Positions 1 through 13,107 of a DNA stretch of 64,000 nucleotides are shown here, piece after piece. Source of the stretch: Ridgeia piscesae. Lineage: Eukaryota > Annelida > Polychaeta > Sabellida > Siboglinidae. The stretch's first letter is position 1; every line of letters begins with the position of its first letter. The position numbers and the translations under genes are program-made. A model generated the notes under the pieces. The model saw only the letters and a list, made by a program, of their open reading frames with translations. It had not been told where the DNA came from and searched no databases. The DNA lies in contig JAODUO010000534.1 in assembly GCA_025642075.2 (NCBI GenBank), forward strand, positions 206,001-270,000, given 5' to 3'.

Positions 1-804
1 GTATGCAGGTGGGGCAGTATAGTCAGTTTTCCCATGAGTATGTCTTCCTGATCACAAGAAGACTGTCTAAGGCATTCCCCTACCAACTGCATTGGTAGTA
101 ACGTACGTAACTGGAATATCTGTGTAATTAGGTTACATTTATAAGGACAGCTGATTATAATGCAATACCATACATTTAATATTAATAAAAACAGTTTTAA
201 CAGAATTTATGTGGTGCCTAAATCTTGCACCAAAAATATTACAATTAGTTATACCTAATCAAGAGTAACTATAAATTCAGTTAACATGATTTCTGCGTAT
301 CCAGCAGATTTGCATGCACATTTTCAGTGTTCTTACTTTAGTTTTCAGATTGTTCTTCTTGCAAATTTCCACCAATCCACCACACCCCACACAAATTATA
401 TGGACTAATCTGACTACTTACGTGGCAATCTGCAAATGGACTAGTCCAGTGAAGGCCAAGGGAGAGACTGAGAGAGGACACAGGGGCCAGGCCAGAGACA
501 GACAGACACTTCATTAGCCCTCAGACATCACTGAGACATCAATCTGTTATCAACATAGATGTGTTTTGTTCCACAGGGTATTGGGATTGCAGCAATGCGA
601 GAATTCTGTTATTTTGCTCACACAAACAATGCAGTTAATGAGTAAAATATGTTTTAGTTGAAACTGAAGGGAAAACAGGAAAAATATTCCCTTATGACAT
701 AAAAACATCCAACAGCATCCATCCCAAAACTGCAAAAGAACATTGCCTCCACCTGTCATCCAGACATCCCCTCAGTAACAGTCTCAGCCACGACTCAACT
801 GTGT
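1..804. other. Non-coding flank, nothing recognised
   Basis: AT-rich sequence with only short open frames and no protein similarity that I can recognise. No splice-bounded exon, RNA gene or repeat stands out. Confidence 0.5.
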
Positions 805-892
805 CCACAAACCACAGAGTCCACAAACCACAGAGTCCACAAACCACAGAGTCCACAAACCACAGAGTCCACAAACCACAGAGTCCACAAAC
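805..892. repeat. 16-bp minisatellite, about 5.5 copies
   Basis: The unit CCACAAACCACAGAGT is repeated five times without change and ends in a partial copy. The perfect identity suggests recent slippage. The open frame across it on the minus strand is a by-product of the repeat. Confidence 0.9.
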
Positions 893-1852
893 ACATGAAC
901 AAAACATGAGCCCTGCTACAGGCCTGTGATGGATGTGTATAGCCATGACGTTGATATCCAACTTCTTACAGGGGTCTTGTTGCAAGTACAAAGTTGTATT
1001 TACTTACTATTTGCCGTTATTATAATAATCACTTAGACCCATTATCATTATTACCTGTGGTATATTCAAAACTGTAGTATATTCAAAACTTCATGTGTGT
1101 GTATGTGTGTGCTTGCGTGCGTGCGTGCATGTGTGCATGCGTGCATGTGTGTGTGAGTGTGTGTGTGTGTTTCATAGTGTAAATTAGTTCAATTGTATAT
1201 ACCGGGTACACTTGCATTTTATTATGAGAATTACATATTATTATTATATCACACATATCTGCACATTTGTGGCCCTTTAGTGGACAACTTCAACACATTT
1301 TAATGTGCCACATTAGCTGTCAGGTAACAGGTGATAAGATTTACGGCCTGAAAGAGCTGGATACAACATGTCCGGTGTTGGCAGAAACAGATATCTTGCA
1401 TGAATTACTCATTACATAATCAATACCGAGGCCAAAATAGTGCCATCTCTGACGTGTGATTCCATAAAATATATTGATCTGAACTGGCAATTCAACGAAT
1501 GCACTGTGTCCATCAGATCACATCACTAGGTGGATCTGCTATCAAGCCTAAGGTCCAAGCTTTTGTTAGTTTCACTCAGCTGTGGCAAAACAGTAAAAAA
1601 ACGGGTTAACGTAGTTATTATTTTGCTGCAAAGACATTGAATCCCTTGGTAGTTCTAAAGCCCTGTGAATGTGTAACATGCCTCAATCTAAAAAAACATA
1701 TACCAAGAGGTAATTCTGCAAAAAAGATTAAAAGATGAAGTACAACAATGTTGATCTCAAAATATTCAAAACATTTGAACATTTTAACTGTACTAAACCA
1801 TGAACAAGTGTGTATCAGTCAAAAAAATTATTGTTTAATTATCTGTATTAAC
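893..1852. other. Non-coding, with a TG/TGCG-rich tract at 1093-1171
   Basis: AT-rich and CpG-poor. An imperfect TG repeat with TGCG and TGCA variants lies at 1093-1171. I see no gene in the rest. Confidence 0.5.
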
Positions 1853-2152
1853 CAGGGCTTTACGCAGAACCAAATTTTTAACAGTCACACATTTTTTTGA
1901 TAGACACATGGATGTCAACTCCATTAAGCCAGTTTACAAACTTTAAATGTATTTTCTGACCTGAAACGTAATAAACACACACATGACACCATTTATACTC
2001 ATTTCTAAGGCATATCTGACAATATCTATGCATTTGTTTTGTAGACCTTTTTATGCTCCTTCATTTTTTACCCATCCACCCATATTTCTACCCGTTCAAA
2101 ACATGTTTACCCATCCAAATGATGGGTGGATGGGTCTCTGCTTAAAGCTATG
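1853..2152. mobile_element. hAT-type non-autonomous MITE, copy 1
   Basis: A 300-bp element that starts CAGGGCTTTACG and ends with the inverted, diverged form CTTAAAGCTATG. The outer CA/TG ends and the 8-bp target duplication size are those of the hAT superfamily. The flanks GTATTAAC and GCATTAAT agree at 6 of 8 positions, a decayed duplication. It carries no open frame, so it would need a transposase in trans. The inner 3' half has ACCCATCC and GGATGGGT motifs that can pair. It aligns along its length with the copy at 41985-42279, and its 3' end matches a fragment near 19.9 kb. Several CpG sites of the 42 kb copy are TpG or CpA here. Confidence 0.8.
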
Positions 2153-2160
2153 GCATTAAT

Positions 2161-5100
2161 TAGAATCATCTGAGCAGTCCACATTAAATGTTTACCAATT
2201 CGATGGCAATTATTTTCATCAGATCTATTCAAACGTATGAGCAGGTGTCAATTAGGCCTCCCAGATCAATTACTATAAGCCTTATGGAGAAGTGAGGAGA
2301 CAGCTGCTTCTAACTGGTCACATCGTTGCACTCATCTCCTCTCTTCTCTCCCAGTTAGCTGCATCAGCACCAACGGCTGACTCTGTATCTGCCACCAGAC
2401 TGAGCACATGTATTGTCAGCTTTATTTAGTAAAGATCTGCTATTGATTGGGCCAGAGGAAGAGAGCTTGGTGTAGACATCTAAAGCAATGACTGTGTATC
2501 CAGATACATGAAAATTATTTGATTTTCACCAGGACTAAAACGGAAAATGCACAAAATATGTGATTACAAGAATTGTGTAGGCTTTTTAATTTGTATATTG
2601 GATTACTGCCTTGTAGTTTTGTAAATGTTTACATTTGTGTGAGCGTGTGCAACCCAGCGATTGCTCTTTTACAACAAACACAACAAATACACTCACAAAC
2701 GATTTGGTTTCCTGCACTAGTTATCGATACAACAAAACATCATAATTAGATTGAATCCTATCGGTGTAAATATACCCAATTCATGTATCTGTCTTAATTA
2801 AAAACCATCATTTGTTCATTTAAAATACACAACTCACTAAACACAACTGGCACTGCAATTGAGTTTCACTTCCAATGGATGTTGTGTGTGCCACGCGTAG
2901 ACAAATGCATTTCCTTTCTCATAGTCGATTCGTAGAGGCGCGGGGGACGTAAGTGCTAATGGCAAGTGGTAAGTCACATGAGACAAACTCATCTTACTGC
3001 AAATGTCCAGTCTATCTAATCGCAGACACTGAAAGCCGCAACTCAAGCAATTATGCAAAACAGTCGGCCCAAATAACAGAAATGTATGCACAATTAAACC
3101 AGAGAACCAGGTCTGCTGTGAGTGTGACTTATGACAGCCCTAAGCGGGACCAGTGAGAAATGGCAAAGGTTGAGCGGCTGCTACACAACACTGCGTCGTC
3201 TCTATCATTTATTTCCCACACTAATACTCGATACTTCCCTTACCATGACTCTAGGTCAAATTTTATGTGTGAATAACCTATGTACATACTATCTACTCAA
3301 TTACTAAGGAACGCTTAGGCTATTTATACAAAACATTTAAAAACAATTTGCTTCTATTATTTAAATCTTTCGCCTTATGATCTCACTGAAATTAGCATAA
3401 CAGCCATAAATGGGCCACAAGATCTGATGACGACAGGTATATGTATAAAAGCTGGTGTATATTACAAGTTTTAGACATGCATATCAACACCTTAAGAATT
3501 TATTTAAATCAATGTTTCAGTACCAGTTTTTAGTTCTTGTGCTATGTAACTATGTTCATTCATGACAGTGAACTAAATAACCTGATGACAATAAATCAAT
3601 AAATATGACATGCTTTACTGTCTTCGCTTCAATGAATTGTTCTAACATGTCTGAACTTTTCCACGTGTGTCAATTAATTCAATCCCATCACAGGTACATA
3701 TTGCACATAAAAACTGATCTGTGACATGCAGAGCCTTCTAGGTAATGCTGTTTTAGTTCCTGAAGTAATTTTCACACGAAGCAGCTAATGGCAACATGAT
3801 TCCCCTGCCTGTCAAGTGGAAACGAATTACAGTAGAGATCTCCACCCACTGAAATCCTGTAGATATCATGCCAATGCCAATCACCATCACAATTAGCTTC
3901 CATCACCCTCAGCTTCCTGTTTGATCTTCACAAACAGGGCATGTTTAACTGCCATCATCAATCATTATTTTCAACGAAAACGTTGTTTTTTTCTTGTTCA
4001 TATTCGCTCTTGTCACTAACCGTTTTTTGGTCCAGATTTGTTGTCATCTGTATCTATGGGTGTGTTTACGTTGTTGCTTGTTATCTTAACATCATGCCTT
4101 AGATTTTGATTATTTTGGGCAGGTGATCAAGTGACTAAGTGCCAGACTGTTGATATTGAAGGAACGAGGGTTTGAACACTGGTATCTGAATGTATGAATA
4201 AGATTATTTTGTAAAGATTTTCATAAAATTGTATAAGATATGGCTTGTTGGGGAAGTTATTAATACGTGAAGTCCTTCTATCTTCCCCATTTCCAAGTGT
4301 AAGTGTTTATGTTATTATATAAAAACACTTCCAGTTTCACTGTATTTTTCACTAGGAAATAAATTATTATTATTTAAATAATAATAAATAAATAATAATT
4401 ATTATTATGACTTCATTTCAAAACTGGCACTTTCATTCACCTGACACCCCTGTATTTTAAGCTGCCCATCCCTTCTCCTGGGACATCAAAAGCAAGAGGT
4501 GGGTGGGAAGTGGCAGCCTTGTAAACGTTATCATTTAAGGATGTTCTAAAACAATCCATTAGCATATCCTAGTAGAAGACTGCAAAGTAATTATTGAGAT
4601 TTTCATGTATATTAAATTATCAATTTAACCTTACATACAGGTATGGTGTAATATGTTGCTACATCTTATTGTGACATCATGTGACCACATCGTCGCTACT
4701 GCACTCATGCAATTGAGAGGAGTCATGAATCGGGTTTATTAAATGTCAGATTTGATGTGTTTCAATTGGTTACATAATACGTGCATTTGATTTAATCAGA
4801 ATGCACATTTTCGTGTTAGATTTATAACACAAATTCACTTTGATCATCAGGTAAGGTAAATTGCAAGAGCGAGCAGCCATAAATAATGTATGTTGAGAAC
4901 CAGTAAATGGCCCAATGGATGGATCCTACATGGAACTGATCTATCATTCGTCTTTAGAATCATATCTCACTAACAACCTCAGTGTGTATTTATCCAGCAG
5001 TGAACATTTTCAATAACCCACTGCATATTCTATGTGAATAATGTTACTGAGCTCATCACCATATTCTCAAAAGATATTTATTTAAGGTCTTGAGTTTGTT

Positions 5101-6690
5101 TTATAAATATTGTTTATAATTCCAACCATTTCAACCTGGAAAGGACTAACTTAAATAAACAATGTCAGTTTGATTTTTAGTTTGTTTTTTAATTGTCAAT
5201 AATACTTCAAGGTTTTTATAGAAACAGGAGTATGTTAAATCATACACAGTAATTTTGTAATTAATTGATTCACTAATTAACAACAACCTTTGAATTTCTT
5301 TTACACATCGCCACACATCAGATCAGACTTGATCGATTCAAAGACACTGATGAACTTATATAGAGGTGAACAGACCACAAAACCATGGCAGAGATACAGC
5401 CAGATCAGCTTAAGTCAGCTCACTCATGTGTAGATGGTCTATGGCAAATTCAGCTCCTTTCACCTCCATTCTCCACCATTATCCTCCTCCTCTCTACAGT
5501 GAGCCTCTCCCATTAACATTTCATCCACTGACAGCAGTGCCCCAGCATACTATAACTGATTGTCTGTTTGTCTGCCTAATTGCCGTCCTCAGCTCAGCTT
5601 GTTGCAGCTGCTTCAACCGTTCTCCTTCCGTCCCCACACCCTGCATCTCATCAAGTCTGGATCTGACATTGAGCATTCAAGTCAAGAGAAAGCATCTCGG
5701 ATCAAACTCCTAAACACACAGATAGATGTCTTAGACATTTATGTTTTTATATTTATATTTGTAAATATCCTGTAGAATTCTGTAACATTCCTTTTTCTTC
5801 TAGTGCGAGCCTTGTCAAGGTTTACCACTGAATCTGGGTTTTCTCCTGTGGTGTTTTTCCTGAGTGTCTAATCAATTTCTGAAAGTGTTATTCCAAATTC
5901 ACACGTGTGCAGTTTGGGTAATATAGACAGACTCCCTAGTCGCTGTCAAAAATAAACAGTAAAAATAAAACACAGTTTCAAAAACATGTGCAGATTCTAT
6001 TCCTATATATACACATCGCACACTCATGGTATGCTTTACAACCTGGCTCGCGTGAGTGTGTTAGTTTATTTAACATCTGACTTCCGTTGGTCAGCCTCTG
6101 TCTCCATCATCTGTACATGTGACAGCTGCATCACCGGCCTGTGCCCTCCCTGACCCTCCCTGACCCTCACACACCCACAGTGGCCAGCTCTGACCTTCAG
6201 CATTCAAGGAACACAATGTCATCATGTGTCAAACACATAGACAGTCATAAACACATTTTTATTATATTCTGCACATTCAGTCATGAAAATGGCACATTCA
6301 TGGAGACAATGTTCTTTCTCCTCAAACCACATTCTTTTTAATAATATTCTCCTGCATGTGTTAAGTGACTTAGTGTGAATATGTGTCAGTGTGTCAGCCC
6401 AAATTCACTGTAATTGTTTTTCTAACTGATCCGTGCTAACTTCTCAGTTCCTCTAGGTGTGTGAATATAATTACGTGCTTCAGTAAGTGATTTAATTCTG
6501 ACCATAACATATAGTGTGCTGTCTTAACAGTGAATGATGTTCAATTCACATTTTGCAAGTCTCTCTTATTGCATGTGTTTTTAACAAATCATTACCCTGT
6601 TTAGTTGTGTTTATGTCAGCGTCAGTTCATGCTCATCTGACTTTCCAGGAAAAGTCAGTTGTATTGAGTGTTACATGTGGAAATACAGTG
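2161..6690. other. Long AT-rich non-coding stretch
   Basis: No exon with convincing splice sites or recognisable protein. There are many homeodomain-like TAATTA/CAATTA words and some E-boxes, notably at 2160-2480 and 3820-3960, which could be regulatory. That is an impression only. A perfect 24-bp AT palindrome sits at 4364-4387. Short open frames at 2837-3156, 5426-5775 and 6141-6735 look like chance. Confidence 0.45.
4364..4387. repeat. Perfect 24-bp AT palindrome
   Basis: Two 12-base arms of TTA/TAA triplets meet at TTTAAA with no spacer. It lies in a wider TAA/TTA-rich patch, so simple-repeat slippage is the likely source. Confidence 0.8.
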
Positions 6691-6921
6691 ATGCTATTCA
6701 AGAGGAAGATGTCGCGATGTGACATTGAGTTGTGATATTTGGTGTGATGTAATACTGAGTTGTGATGTTTGATGCAATGTTTTTCTGCTGATGTCTGATA
6801 TGTGATGTTTAACGAGATGTGATGTGATGTTCAAATGTGATGTTTAATGTGCTGTAATGTTGAGGTTTTGATATGATGTTGATATATGGTGTTGCCATGT
6901 TGAGATATGGTATTTGATGTT

Positions 6922-7050
6922 GTGTGGTGTGGTGTGGTGTGGTGTGGTGTGGTGTGGTGTGGTGTGGTGTGGTGTGGTGTGGTGTGATGTCATGTGATGT
7001 CATGTGATGTGATGTCATGTGATGTCATGTGATGTCATGTGATGTCATGT
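6922..7050. repeat. GGTGT pentamer run followed by GATGTCATGT decamers
   Basis: About 13 uninterrupted GGTGT units (6922-6985) pass directly into GATGTCATGT units (6986-7050). This TG-rich simple sequence is the left shoulder of the 59-bp array and shares its GATGT vocabulary, so the two may be related by slippage. The minus-strand His/Thr-rich frame here is not a gene. Confidence 0.9.
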
Positions 7051-7088
7051 CTGATGTCACCATGTGAGGTACCATGCATGTTGCCACG

Positions 7089-10000
7089 GTGTGATGTGAT
7101 GATGATGTATATTGTTGTTGTTGTGATGTTATGGGTGATGTAATGTCAATGTGTGATGTGATGATGTATATTGTTGTTGTTGTGGTGTTATGGGTGATGT
7201 GATGTCAAGGTGTGATGTGATATGATGTATATTGTTGTTGTTGTGATGTTATGGGTGACGTGATGACAAGGTGTGATGTGATGATGTATATTGTTGTTGT
7301 TGTGGTGTTATGGGTGATGTGATGTCAAGGTGTGATGTGATGATGTATATTGTTGTTGTTGTGATGTTATGGGTGACGTGATGACAAGGTGTGATGTGAT
7401 GATGTATATTGTTGTTGTTGTGGTGTTATGGGTGATGTGATGTCAAGGTGTGATGTGATGATGTATATTGTTGTTGTTGTGGTGTTATGGGTGATGTGAT
7501 GTCAAGGTGTGATGTGATGATGTATATTGTTGTTGTTGTGGTGTTATGGGTGATGTGATGTCAAGGTGTGATGTGATGATGTATATTGTTGTTGTTGTGA
7601 TGTTATGGGTGATGTGATGTCAAGGTGTGATGTGATGATGTATATTGTTGTTGTTGTGGTGTTATGGGTGATGTGATGTCAAGGTGTGATGTGATGATGT
7701 ATATTGTTGTTGTTGTGATGTTATGGGTGACGTGATGACAAGGTGTGATGTGATGATGTATATTGTTGTTGTTGTGGTGTTATGGGTGATGTGATGTGAA
7801 GGTGTGATGTGATGATGTTTTATTTTGTTGTTGGTGTTATTGTGTGAGTCAAGGTGTGATGTGATGATGTATATTGTTGTTGTTGTGATGTTATGGGTGA
7901 TGTGATGTCAAGGTGTGATGTGATGATGTATATTGTTGTTGTTGTGGATGTTATGGGTGATGTGATGTCAAGGTGTGATGTGATGATGTATATTGTTGTT
8001 GTTGTGGTGTTATGGGTGATGTGATGTCAAGGTGTGATGTGATGATGTATTGTTGTTGTTGTGGTGTTATGGGTGATGTGATGTGAAGGTGTGATGTGAT
8101 GATGTATATTGTTGTTGTTGTGATGTTATGGGTGATGTGATGTGAAGGTGACATGTGATGATGATGATGTATATTGTTGTTGTTGTGGTGTTATGGGTGA
8201 TGTAATGTCAAGGTGTGATGTGATGATGTATATTGTTGTTGTTGTGATGTTATGGGTGATGTAATGTCAAGGTGAGATGTGATGATGATGTATATTGTTG
8301 TTGTTGTGATGTTATGGGTGATGTGATGTCAAGGTGTGATGTGATGATGTATATTGTTGTTGTTGTGATGTTATGGGTGATGAATGTCAAGGTGAGATGT
8401 GATGATGATGTATATTGTTGTTGTTGTGATGTTATGGGTGATGTAATGTCAAGGTGTGATGTGATGATGTATATTGTTGTTGTTGTGGTGTTATGGGTGA
8501 TGTGATGTGAAGGTGTGATGTGATGATGTATATTGTTGTTGTTGTGATGTTATGGGTGATGTGATGTCAAAGTGTGATGTGATGATGTATATTGTTGTTG
8601 TTGTGGTGTTATGGGTGATGTGATGTCAAGGTGTGATGTGATGATGTATATTGTTGTTGTTGTGATGTTATGGGTGATGTGATGTCAAAGTGTGATGTGA
8701 TGATGTATATTGTTGTTGTTGTGATGTTATGGGTGATGTGATGTGAAGGTGTGATGTGATGATGTATATTGTTGTTGTTGTGGTGTTATGGGTGATGTGA
8801 TGTCAAGGTGTGATGTGATGATGTATATTGTTGTTGTTGTGATGTTATGGGTGATGTGATGTGAAGGTGTGATGTGATGATGTATATTTTGTTGTTGTGG
8901 TGTTATGGGTGATGTGATGTGAAGGTGTGATGTGATGATGTATATTGTTGTTGTTGTGGTGTTATGGGTGATGTGATGTCAATGTGTGATGTGATGATGT
9001 ATATTGTTGTTGTTGTGGTGTTATGGGTGATGTGATGTCAAGGTGTGATGTGATGATGTATATTGTTGTTGTTGTGGTGTTATGGGTGATGTGATGTCAA
9101 GGTGTGATGTGATGATGTATATTGTTGTTGTTGTGATGTTATGGGTGATGTGATGTGAAGGTGTGATGTGATGATGTATATTGTTGTTGTTGTGATGTTA
9201 TGGGTGACGTGATGACAAGGTGTGATGTGATGATGTATATTGTTGTTGTTGTGGTGTTATGGGTGATGTGATGTCAAGGTGTGATGTGATGATGTATATT
9301 GTTGTTGTTGTGATGTTATGGGTGATGTAATGTCAAGGTGTGATGTGATGATGTATATTGTTGTTGTTGTGGTGTTATGGGTGATGTAATGTCAAGGTGT
9401 GATGTGATGATGTATATTGTTGTTGTTGATGTTATGGGTGATGTGATGTCAAGGTGTGATGTGATGATGTATATTGTTGTTGTTGTGGTGTTATGGGTGA
9501 TGTGATGTCAAGGTGTGATGTGATGATGTATATTGTTGTTGTTGTGGTGTTATGGGTGATGTGATGTCAAGGTGTGATGTGATGATGTATATTGTTGTTG
9601 TTGTGGTGTTATGGGTGATGTGATGTCAAAGTGTGATGTGATGATGTATATTGTTGTTGTTGTGGTGTTATGAGTGATGTGATGTCAAGGTGTGATGTGA
9701 TGATGTATATTGTTGTTGTTGTGATGTTATGGGTGATGTGATGTCAAGTGTGATGTGATGATGTATATTGTTGTTGTTGTGGTGTTATGGGTGATGTGAT
9801 GTCAAAGTGTGATGTGATGATGTATATTGTTGTTGTTGTGGTGTTATGAGTGATGTGATGTCAAGGTGTGATGTGATGATGTATATTGTTGTTGTTGTGA
9901 TGTTATGGGTGATGTGATGTCAAGGTGTGTGATGATGTATATTGTTGTTGTTGTGGTGTTATGAGTGATGTGATGTCAAGGTGTGATGTGATGATGTATA

Positions 10001-10519
10001 TTGTTGTTGTTGTGATGTTATGGGTGATGTGATGTCAAGGTGTGATGTGATGATGTATATTGTTGTTGTTGTGGTGTTATGGGTGATGTGATGTCAAAGT
10101 GTGATGTGATGATGTATATTGTTGTTGTTGTGATGTTATGGGTGATGTGATGTCAAGGTGTGATGTGATGTATTTGTTGTTGTTGTGGTGTTATGGGTGA
10201 TGTGATGTCAAGGTGTGATGTGATGATGTATATTGTTGTTGTTGTGATGTTATGGGTGATGTGATGTCAAGGTGTGATGTGATGATGTATATTGTTGTTG
10301 TTGTGATGTTATGGGTGATGTAATGTCAAGGTATGATGCGATGATGTTTATTGTTGTTGTTGTGATGTTATGGGTGATGTGATGTCAAAGTGTGATGTGA
10401 TGATGTATATTGTTGTTGTGGTGGTGTTATGGGTGATGTGATGTGAAGGTGTGATGTGATGATGTATATTGTTGTTGTGGTGGTGTTATGGGTGATGTGA
10501 TGTCAAAGTGTGATGTGAT
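7089..10519. repeat. 59-bp minisatellite, about 58 copies
   Basis: Each unit contains GTGATGTGATGATGTATA, then a TTG triplet run, then GGTGTTATGGGTGATGTGAT and a variable GTCAAGG or GTGAAGG end. Units differ mainly at TGTGGTGTT versus TGTGATGTT, GTCAA versus GTGAA, and small indels in the TTG run. The array has almost no CpG. Because 59 is not a multiple of three, frames rotate and only short repeat-derived peptides appear. The last units decay near 10.5 kb. Confidence 0.95.
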
Positions 10520-10520
10520 G

Positions 10521-12966
10521 AGTTGTTGATGTGTCTTGAAGTGTGATGTCATCATATGATATGGTGTTGAGAGTATTGTAAAGAACATGTTGATGTGACT
10601 ATGTGAGGAGGGTGTACGCAAACATATTGGCAACTAACTAGACCACATTTCTCACTATACTAACATGTTCAATGGATACAATTGCATTATTTAAATCACA
10701 TAAGTAAACTGTTATAAATATTCACAAGTGCTTTGAACAGATAGGATTCTAGGTTCACATATGAATTATTTATAACACAAATAAACAAAGCTTATGTAAA
10801 TATACATATTTTGCACCATGGTGACACAAACTGTACATTCTAGTCTGATGCACTAGGTTGGTGGTGCTACATGTAACCACCACAACAAACACTGAAGCAG
10901 CAGTGAACTTGTATGTTTTAATGTGAAATTTAAATGAATGTGTAATGATAATAACAGCAGTTAATTAACTACATTGAAACGATAATGCGTCACTTCTGGT
11001 ATAAAGATCTGACTGCATGTAAACAAAACCAAAGGCTAGCCACAAATCAGGAGTTATAGATATAATCAACACAAACCATTTTCTTATCCATGTGACCAAG
11101 AATTATCATTTTATTCACATAAGAAAATACAACAAGGTGTAACACTAACGATCCACTACTGATGTTAAATATAATAAATGCCTACATATAGTAATACACC
11201 AGCAGACTAAGGTAAATAATAAATGAATGGTTGAAGCAAACCATAGTTAAGATGTGTTCAGTTTGTTAAAGGTGTAGCTAATTCTAACACCACGGATAAC
11301 ACACCTGTATGTTACATATAATTATAGGTATCAATAACTGCCCTGCATTTACCTAGCATGTTAACGAATTTTGCGGTATGGCAATTTTTATATTGTCAAG
11401 ATCATGGTAATGTCTAAAAATGCAATTATTTTTCAATTTATAAAAACACCTTTGCCCACTGATGTAACATAAGAGTAACACATTCATAGCACCTTTATCC
11501 TGGTGATACAATTTGTTAGATAACTGAAATCACCAAACCAGATGAAATATGTCTTGAAACATCGCATCTGCCAACGTACTAGGTAATAGTTGTATTGAAT
11601 AAAGATTTCCAGAAGGTCTATGCAATTTGTCCCTGCACTTTGTTTCAGTGTGCAGTGCAATGTGCTTCCTGGCACGATATGACACAACATAAAGAATATA
11701 TGATCAGTAGGAGAAACACACATTCACTTGGTCTTGCCTACTACTAAATAACGGACTGATCCAAGGAGCCCATTTGCACAGCTTTTCCTAGATCAAATGA
11801 AGCCCCGTGCCACGAGCCAATTATAGATAGCTGATTTAATCACGAAGGAATTACCAAACTGGTAATACTTCCAAGATCCAATAGCGATGCAGTTTACATT
11901 ATCTGCCTCCACTTTCAGGCGGTGTAATGAGCTAAGGGATGCCACACAAAGTTAAGACTGGGAATTATTTATAAGGCTATGTGCAATAAGCTGGTGGTAA
12001 GATCAGTAGCTAACTGGGATATTTAAAGTGGATGCATCTGGCTGTTGCTTCAAATAAATAACAACGACAATTTAAAATGATTGATATGTATTAGTGTCAT
12101 TATTATGTAAGAGTTCATTCAAGAAGTTTGCTGGTTTATCAACAGTCCACCAGACAAACAGCATAATCCGTGAGTAACATTGCCACTCACTAGGTGGCAG
12201 CATCCATCAGGGTAACAGTCCATTCACTAGATGGCAGCACAAGACAAGCCGTGGTACTAAAATTAATGGTGATGGTTTTTTGCTATCATATTAAAGTAAA
12301 TATCTGATATCAATCTTCTCAAAAGTACAGATCTTCAGCCCATGGTCTAGACAGGGACCCTTCAGCTGGTTTACAAGATGGGCAGATGGCATATCGATCA
12401 AGATGGTCATTAGAACTGATAGAACTGGTGGAATTTAGAGGGGGTTAACTGATCAATAGATGACCTAACATTTCTATGTCTACGGGCTTAATGACTACCA
12501 CTTGCAAAACTAGTGGTGGCACAAATAAAATGGATTAGTATTAATTAAATAAATAGCCCAAATAACAATGACAAATGACACTAAGACTTTTTTTAATAGT
12601 TTCAAGTCGTTCACAACTAAATACTTTTGATTATTTAAATCTGGCAACAAATTATTCCTGGCTAAGGACCTGTTTCAACCTAGTCCTTGTCTTAAGTTTC
12701 AACTTAAGCCTAACATTTATTGCGATCGTCAGACCAACCATAAAATACATGCGTACGAGGGGAGACACTTTCTCGCTGTGTCAACTGTTTCACTTTACAA
12801 CATGTCGTAGCGTAATGGGATGGCACCCAATGTAACAACACATTTTTACTTTCAATTTGCTGAACTGCTTTAGATTTATTGCATTTTCTTTTAATAAAAT
12901 TGTTGCAATTCTCATTCTTCCAAGTGTGTAAATACATTCTGGCCTTTAATATGTTGACTGCCTGAT
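10521..12966. other. Non-coding AT-rich stretch
   Basis: No recognisable exon. The block 11790-12080 is less AT-rich and looks motif-dense, including TTTAATCA-type words, but has no coding character. Two CTCF-like words near 12.2 kb are listed separately. Confidence 0.45.
12188..12239 (+). promoter_or_regulatory. Two tandem CTCF-like motifs
   Basis: CACTAGGTGGCAGCA at 12188-12202 and CACTAGATGGCAGCA at 12225-12239 have the same orientation and start 37 bp apart. Both fit the core of the conserved animal CTCF motif (AG, then R/K, then GGC, then R/S). CTCF-bound boundaries in animals often carry tandem sites. Binding here is inference, since a 15-bp word match alone is weak evidence. Confidence 0.4.
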
Positions 12967-12968
12967 AG

Positions 12969-13016
<48 letters not shown>

Positions 13017-13107
13017 ACTGACTGACTGACTGACTGACTGACTGACTGACTGACTGACTGACTGACTGACTGACTGACTGACTGACTGACTGACTGACTG
13101 ACTGACT
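12967..13107. repeat. Compound tetranucleotide repeat (CCTG)n(ACTG)n
   Basis: About 12 CCTG units run without a break into about 23 ACTG units. A single base change per unit marks the switch, so one array probably gave rise to the other. CCTG runs are length-unstable in some animal loci. The Ser/Gln-Val minus-strand frames here are repeat shadows. Confidence 0.95.
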
